This document shows positions 60,467 through 64,000 of a stretch of DNA of 64,000 nucleotides, piece by piece (position 1 is the stretch's first letter; each line of letters opens with the position of its first letter). The stretch is from the NCBI GenBank assembly GCA_002413785.1, contig DHXR01000046.1:134211-198210 (forward strand). Reading direction: 5' to 3'. The notes beneath the pieces are model-generated. The model saw only the letters and a list, made by a program, of their open reading frames with translations, searched no databases and was not told the DNA's origin. Both the position numbers and the translations under genes were made by a program. The stretch is from Mucilaginibacter sp. UBA5151. GTDB lineage: Bacteria; Bacteroidota; Bacteroidia; Sphingobacteriales; Sphingobacteriaceae.

Positions 60467-61531
60467 ATGGCAAAGGCACACGAAACACCAGAAAACGAAA
60501 CTAAAAAGAAACCCAATAAAGTACTTCCCATCATTTTGGGTGTAATACTTGTTGCAGGTATCATTTTCGGGGTCAAAGAATATATATACTACGGCAAACA
60601 CATTGATACCGATGACGCACAGGTTGACGGCGACATAAGCCCGGTAGTTGCACGCGTTGGCGGATATGTTGACAGCATTTATTTCGAGGAAAATACACAT
60701 GTTAATAAAGACCAGGTACTGGTAACCATTGACGACCGCGACTATAAGGTTAAACTTGAACAGGCACAGGCTGCCAAAACAGGAGCAAGTGCAAACATAA
60801 ATGTTGGCGAATCGCAAATTTATGCTAACGATGCCAACTCAGCGAGTGCCAGGGCACAGGTGGAATCGGCAGCGGCACGTTTGGAGAAAGTAAGCAAAGA
60901 TTACCAGCGTTATGCCAACCTTGTAAAAGACGGCTCAGTTACCCAGCAGCAGTTTGACCAGGCTAAGGCAGATCTTGATGTTGCACAGGCTACCTACAGG
61001 GCTACACAAGACCAGTATAAAGCGGCACAGGAGCAAGTTGGCGCTACAAAAAATCAGTTAAATGTAACCCATACAGGCGTAAGCCAGAAACAGGTTGATG
61101 TTGATTATGCAAAACTACAGTTATCGTACACCATTGTGAAAGCACCGGCAGGCGGGATTGCATCAAAAAAGAATGTTCAGGTTGGTCAGCTGATACAGCC
61201 GGGACAAACTTTATTCTCCATAGTTAACGATAACAGCCTGTATATCACAGCTAACTTTAAAGAAACGCAGTTGGATAAAATACACGACGGACAAAAAGTG
61301 GATATTGACGTTGACGCCTACCCTGAATTAAAATTGAAGGGCGTTGTTTACAATTTTGCACCGGCAACCGGCGCTAAATTTTCGCTGCTGCCACCCGATA
61401 ATGCTACCGGGAACTTTGTAAAAGTTGTACAGCGGATCCCTGTAAAAATTAAAATTAACGGCTCAAAAGAAGATCTTGACAAGCTGCGCCCGGGAATGAG
61501 CGTGAGTGTATCGGTGATTTACAAGAATTGA
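60467..61531 (+). CDS. HlyD/EmrA-family membrane fusion protein
   Basis: A 354-residue periplasmic adaptor with one N-terminal membrane helix (about residues 22-43), a lipoyl half (GDISPVVARVGGYVDSIYFEENTHVNKDQVLVTIDD), a long coiled-coil hairpin (residues 90-190) and a beta-barrel part (GGIASKKNVQVGQLIQPGQTLFSIV). It links the inner-membrane EmrB-like pump to TolC. The following emrB-like gene starts after a 185-base gap that carries locus J. Confidence 0.92.
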   Translation: MAKAHETPENETKKKPNKVLPIILGVILVAGIIFGVKEYIYYGKHIDTDDAQVDGDISPVVARVGGYVDSIYFEENTHVNKDQVLVTIDDRDYKVKLEQAQAAKTGASANINVGESQIYANDANSASARAQVESAAARLEKVSKDYQRYANLVKDGSVTQQQFDQAKADLDVAQATYRATQDQYKAAQEQVGATKNQLNVTHTGVSQKQVDVDYAKLQLSYTIVKAPAGGIASKKNVQVGQLIQPGQTLFSIVNDNSLYITANFKETQLDKIHDGQKVDIDVDAYPELKLKGVVYNFAPATGAKFSLLPPDNATGNFVKVVQRIPVKIKINGSKEDLDKLRPGMSVSVSVIYKN

Positions 61532-61540
61532 GGAAGTAGT

Positions 61541-61686
61541 TCATAGTTGATGGTTCATAGTTCATGGACGTAGTTCAGCTACGATGAACCGTCAACCATA
61601 AACCAATAGGAAACAGTTCATAGTTAATCGGTTATGGTTCATCGCTGTTAATGCAGCTACCATGAACTATTAACCATCAACCATGA
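61541..61686. repeat. TTCATAGTTGATGGTTCATAG short-word inverted repeat (locus J)
   Basis: Two tandem imperfect hairpins: left words GTTCATAGTTGATGGTTCAT pair with GATGAACCGTCAACCATAAA, and GTTCATAGTTAATCGGTTAT pairs with ATGAACTATTAACCATCAAC. It separates the emrA-like and emrB-like genes. It is related in word use to locus C. Confidence 0.8.
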
Positions 61687-61716
61687 ACAAATTAAAAAAC
61701 ACTACAATAAAAAACA

Positions 61717-63264
61717 ATGGCTGAAACTGGCTTTAAAAAATGGATCATTACCATCACGGTGATCATCGCTTCGTTACTGGAGCTGATTGATACTACGATT
61801 GTAAATGTTTCGATACCCCAAATACAGGGAAACCTGGGCGCCACCCTTGAAGATGTTGCCTGGGTGGTTACCGGTTACGCCGTTGCAAACGTAATTATAC
61901 TGCCCATGTCAGGCTGGCTTGGCAGCCGGTTCGGGCGGAAACAATATTTTATCACTTCGATAATCGTATTTACCATAGCGTCGTTTTTATGCGGTAATGC
62001 AACCAGCCTTAATGAGCTGGTAATGTTCAGGATATTACAGGGGCTTGCCGGCGGCGGTTTGATATCAACATCGCAAGCTATATTAGTTGAGACCTGGCCG
62101 CGCGAACAAATAGGTACCGCAACCGCATTATTTGGGTTGGGTGCAGTTGTAGGGCCAACAGTAGGGCCAACCATTGGCGGGTTCATTACCGACCATTTTA
62201 CGTGGAGGTGGATATTTTATGTGAATATTCCCGTTGGTACACTTGCCGCTTTTTGCGCTTACACATTTATAAGAGAAACACCCAAGGAGGCAAAAGGGAA
62301 GCCCATTGACTGGTGGGGCATTGGCCTGCTGGCAGTAGCGGTTGGTAGCTTACAAACCATTCTTGAAAAGGGCGAATCAGAAGATTGGTTTGCCAAACCT
62401 TATATCCTTGTGTTAACCATTGCAGCCGTATTAGGGGTTATCCTGTTTATATGGCGCGAATTGAGTATTGATCACCCGATAGTAAACTTTGGTATTATGC
62501 GGCATCGGAGTTTCGCGGTTGGTATGTTTACGTCATTTGTCCTCGGCTTTGGTTTGTATGGTTCAGTCTTTGTGTTCCCTGTATTTTGTCAGAATTTACT
62601 CGGTTTTTCGGCCCAGCAAACGGGCGAATTACTATTCCCGGGAGGCTTGTGTACCATTATTATGATGCCATTTATCGGCAAAATGCTTAACCGGGGAATC
62701 CCGGCCCAGTTTATGGCGACGGCGGGCATGTTTTTATTCTTTGTATTCACTACCATGCTCAGTAACTCCACGCTCGGCACAGGAGAAAAGGATGTATTGA
62801 TCCCGCTTTTAATAAGAGGGATTGGTATGGCGTTGCTATTTGTTCCGCTGACCACGCTTGCTATAGCAGATTTGAAAGGGCCTGAATTAGGCCAGGGTAC
62901 TGGTTTAAATAATATGATGCGCCAGTTAGGCGGTTCCTTTGGCATAGCAGTACTTACTACAATTATTCATATCCGGGTAGCTAAGCACCGCAGCGATTTG
63001 CTCACACATATAAATCCTTATAACAATGCGTTTATACAAAGGCTGAACATGCTGGAACAAGGTTTTATTGCTAAAGGCAAATCAGCTTACGATGCCTTGC
63101 ACATGGCTTATGCGGCCATTGAGGGCACTGTGGTAAGGCAATCACTGTTGCTGACATACGACGACGCCTATTGGATCTCGGGCCTGGTTATGTTGTTCTC
63201 CATACCCTTGCTTTACCTGCAGCCATTTAAAAAAGCTGTTAAACTGCCGGCAGATGCCCATTAA
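61717..63264 (+). CDS. DHA2-family drug/proton antiporter (EmrB-like)
   Basis: A 515-residue inner-membrane transporter with 14 predicted helices. DHA2 signatures: LIDTTIVNVSIPQIQGNLGATLEDVAWVVTGY, GWLGSRFGRKQYF, LFGLGAVVGPTVGPTIGGFI and a closing PLLYLQPFKK. Together with EmrA-like and TolC proteins it forms a three-part efflux pump under TetR control. A strong terminator follows seven bases after the stop. Confidence 0.94.
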   Translation: MAETGFKKWIITITVIIASLLELIDTTIVNVSIPQIQGNLGATLEDVAWVVTGYAVANVIILPMSGWLGSRFGRKQYFITSIIVFTIASFLCGNATSLNELVMFRILQGLAGGGLISTSQAILVETWPREQIGTATALFGLGAVVGPTVGPTIGGFITDHFTWRWIFYVNIPVGTLAAFCAYTFIRETPKEAKGKPIDWWGIGLLAVAVGSLQTILEKGESEDWFAKPYILVLTIAAVLGVILFIWRELSIDHPIVNFGIMRHRSFAVGMFTSFVLGFGLYGSVFVFPVFCQNLLGFSAQQTGELLFPGGLCTIIMMPFIGKMLNRGIPAQFMATAGMFLFFVFTTMLSNSTLGTGEKDVLIPLLIRGIGMALLFVPLTTLAIADLKGPELGQGTGLNNMMRQLGGSFGIAVLTTIIHIRVAKHRSDLLTHINPYNNAFIQRLNMLEQGFIAKGKSAYDALHMAYAAIEGTVVRQSLLLTYDDAYWISGLVMLFSIPLLYLQPFKKAVKLPADAH

Positions 63265-63270
63265 AAAGCA

Positions 63271-63302
63271 AAAAGCCGTCCGCCAAAAGGCGGACGGCTT
63301 TC
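63271..63302 (+). terminator. terminator of the efflux operon
   Basis: AAAAGCCGTCCGCC and GGCGGACGGCTTT pair perfectly around an AAAA loop; it directly follows the EmrB-like gene. Confidence 0.9.
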
Positions 63303-63533
63303 CCCAAAAAAACTACAATTAAAATTTATCACCCCCCGGATACTAACTACCTTAAATTAAAATATATTATCGCGCCAGGGTTTGTTTAATCTATGCCATA
63401 AATGTAATGGTTTTTATCCGAAAATCACAAATTTTTTTACGCCGGGGAATTTGATTTATGAAGAAAAGATGAAATTTATCTGTATTTACAATAACATTTT
63501 CCTGTTAATGTAAAAATAACCTGTATTGGGGTT

Positions 63534-63784
63534 ATGAAAATAAAACCTATCCTTATCGGCGCAGCCGGAGTTTTGCTGCTGGCAACCGTATTTTTCTATT
63601 TGCGAAGTAAAAATTCAGTCAAACCTGAAAAAGCCGGGATCAATCAATTTTTAAATGGCTTTAATAACCGGATAAATGAAGGCGACACCAATTCATTGTT
63701 GCCTTTTTAAGCCGGGTACCCAACCAGTTGCTTGCCGAATGGATAAATTATCGCTACCGGAAACGCGTGTTTATTACCGGTTAA
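63534..63784 (+). pseudogene. frameshifted small anchored-protein gene
   Basis: An ATG at 63534 opens a frame with a signal/anchor (MKIKPILIGAAGVLLLATVFFYL) and 35 more residues up to a stop at 63708-63710, next to a TTTTT run (63704-63708). One extra base there would continue in protein-like sequence (RVPNQLLAEWINYRYRKRVF) to a stop at 63784, so the gene looks frameshifted. It may also be a normal 58-residue protein. Confidence 0.4.
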
Positions 63785-63858
63785 ATGTTTTTATGGAAAG
63801 TAAAAGCACCTGTTATTAAGGCGAATAACTATTAAAAAGCATGTTTTTCAAAAAACAC

Positions 63859-63889
63859 TTTGTGTAATTAAAAACGAAGCGTATATTTG
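63859..63889 (+). promoter_or_regulatory. consensus promoter of tRNA-Asp
   Basis: TTTG (63859-63862), exactly 19 bases, then TATATTTG (63882-63889): a perfect match to the Bacteroidota TTTG/TAnnTTTG promoter, 32 bases upstream of the tRNA. Confidence 0.75.
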
Positions 63890-63921
63890 CCATCCCAAAC
63901 GGAGAAATCCAACGGGCTAAC

Positions 63922-63995
63922 GGAGTGGTAGTTCAGCTGGTTAGAATACGTGCCTGTCACGCACGGGGTCGCGGGTTCGAGTCCCGTCCATTCCG
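63922..63995 (+). tRNA. tRNA-Asp (anticodon GTC)
   Basis: The 74-base cloverleaf has an acceptor stem GGAGTGG paired with CCATTCC (one G-T pair), a D arm with AGCTGGTTAGAA, an anticodon stem CGTGC/GCACG with loop CTGTCAC (anticodon GTC), and a T arm GCGGGTTCGAGTCCCGT. The discriminator is G at 63995. The 3' CCA is not encoded (the next bases are CTTTT). Confidence 0.97.
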
Positions 63996-64000
63996 CTTTT

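Overview
The window looks like a chromosomal segment of a Sphingobacteriaceae-type Bacteroidota, closest in flavour to Mucilaginibacter or Pedobacter. The inference rests on Bacteroidota promoters (TTTG about 19-22 nt upstream of TAnnTTTG; the best copy precedes the tRNA-Asp gene), weak ribosome binding sites, an alpha/beta-fused 2-oxo acid dehydrogenase E1, a SusC-type plug segment inside an alpha-2-macroglobulin, and many Bacteroidota-restricted hypothetical proteins. No rRNA, insertion sequence, prophage or CRISPR array was seen.

Layout. 1-6520: YceI (partial), a small protein, an ECF sigma factor, asnS, an orphan ABC ATPase and the fused E1. 6729-14750: a DUF4198 protein, then a defence island with a type III restriction-modification operon (mod, a Schlafen/AlbA-ATPase protein, res) whose left edge abuts what looks like a cut-off gene. 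14754-21572: PLP histidine decarboxylase, frr, an ABC exporter, and a response regulator, histidine kinase and 7-TM protein. 22305-31830: a 2141-residue alpha-2-macroglobulin, then a Tat-exported xylose-isomerase-like TIM-barrel protein with a GMC oxidoreductase. 32250-34999: small lineage-specific genes and a START-domain protein. 35031-41473: a tight six-gene minus-strand operon with ergothioneine genes egtB and egtD, a permease/binding-protein fusion and ATPase resembling EgtUV/OpuC, a flavoprotein disulfide reductase and a DUF427 protein. 41648-50945: a porin, a Fur-family regulator, a SprT-like protein, a DUF4160/DUF2442-HTH pair, an EcoRI-type methylase with a DUF262-HNH nuclease, feoAB and a tiny lipoprotein. 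51110-58232: gcvH, a T4 Rnl1-like RNA ligase, acyl-CoA dehydrogenase, an M13 peptidase lipoprotein and nicotinamide riboside salvage (pnuC plus NadR-type kinase). 58358-63264: a tetR-tolC-emrA-emrB efflux operon. The right end has a frameshifted remnant and tRNA-Asp(GTC).

The two most interesting observations are these. First, in the ergothioneine operon the substrate-binding domain of the transporter fusion appears circularly permuted: the second half of the OpuCC/YehZ-type fold comes before the first half. Second, spacers are packed with two classes of repeat: word-like short degenerate repeats forming imperfect hairpins, and nested perfect palindromes with compensatory arm changes. Several of these repeats also run in frame into proteins (E1 linker, EgtV-like ATPase, RNA ligase, two tiny lipoprotein-like ORFs).

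All functional calls come from reading motifs and recalled family knowledge. No database search was possible.
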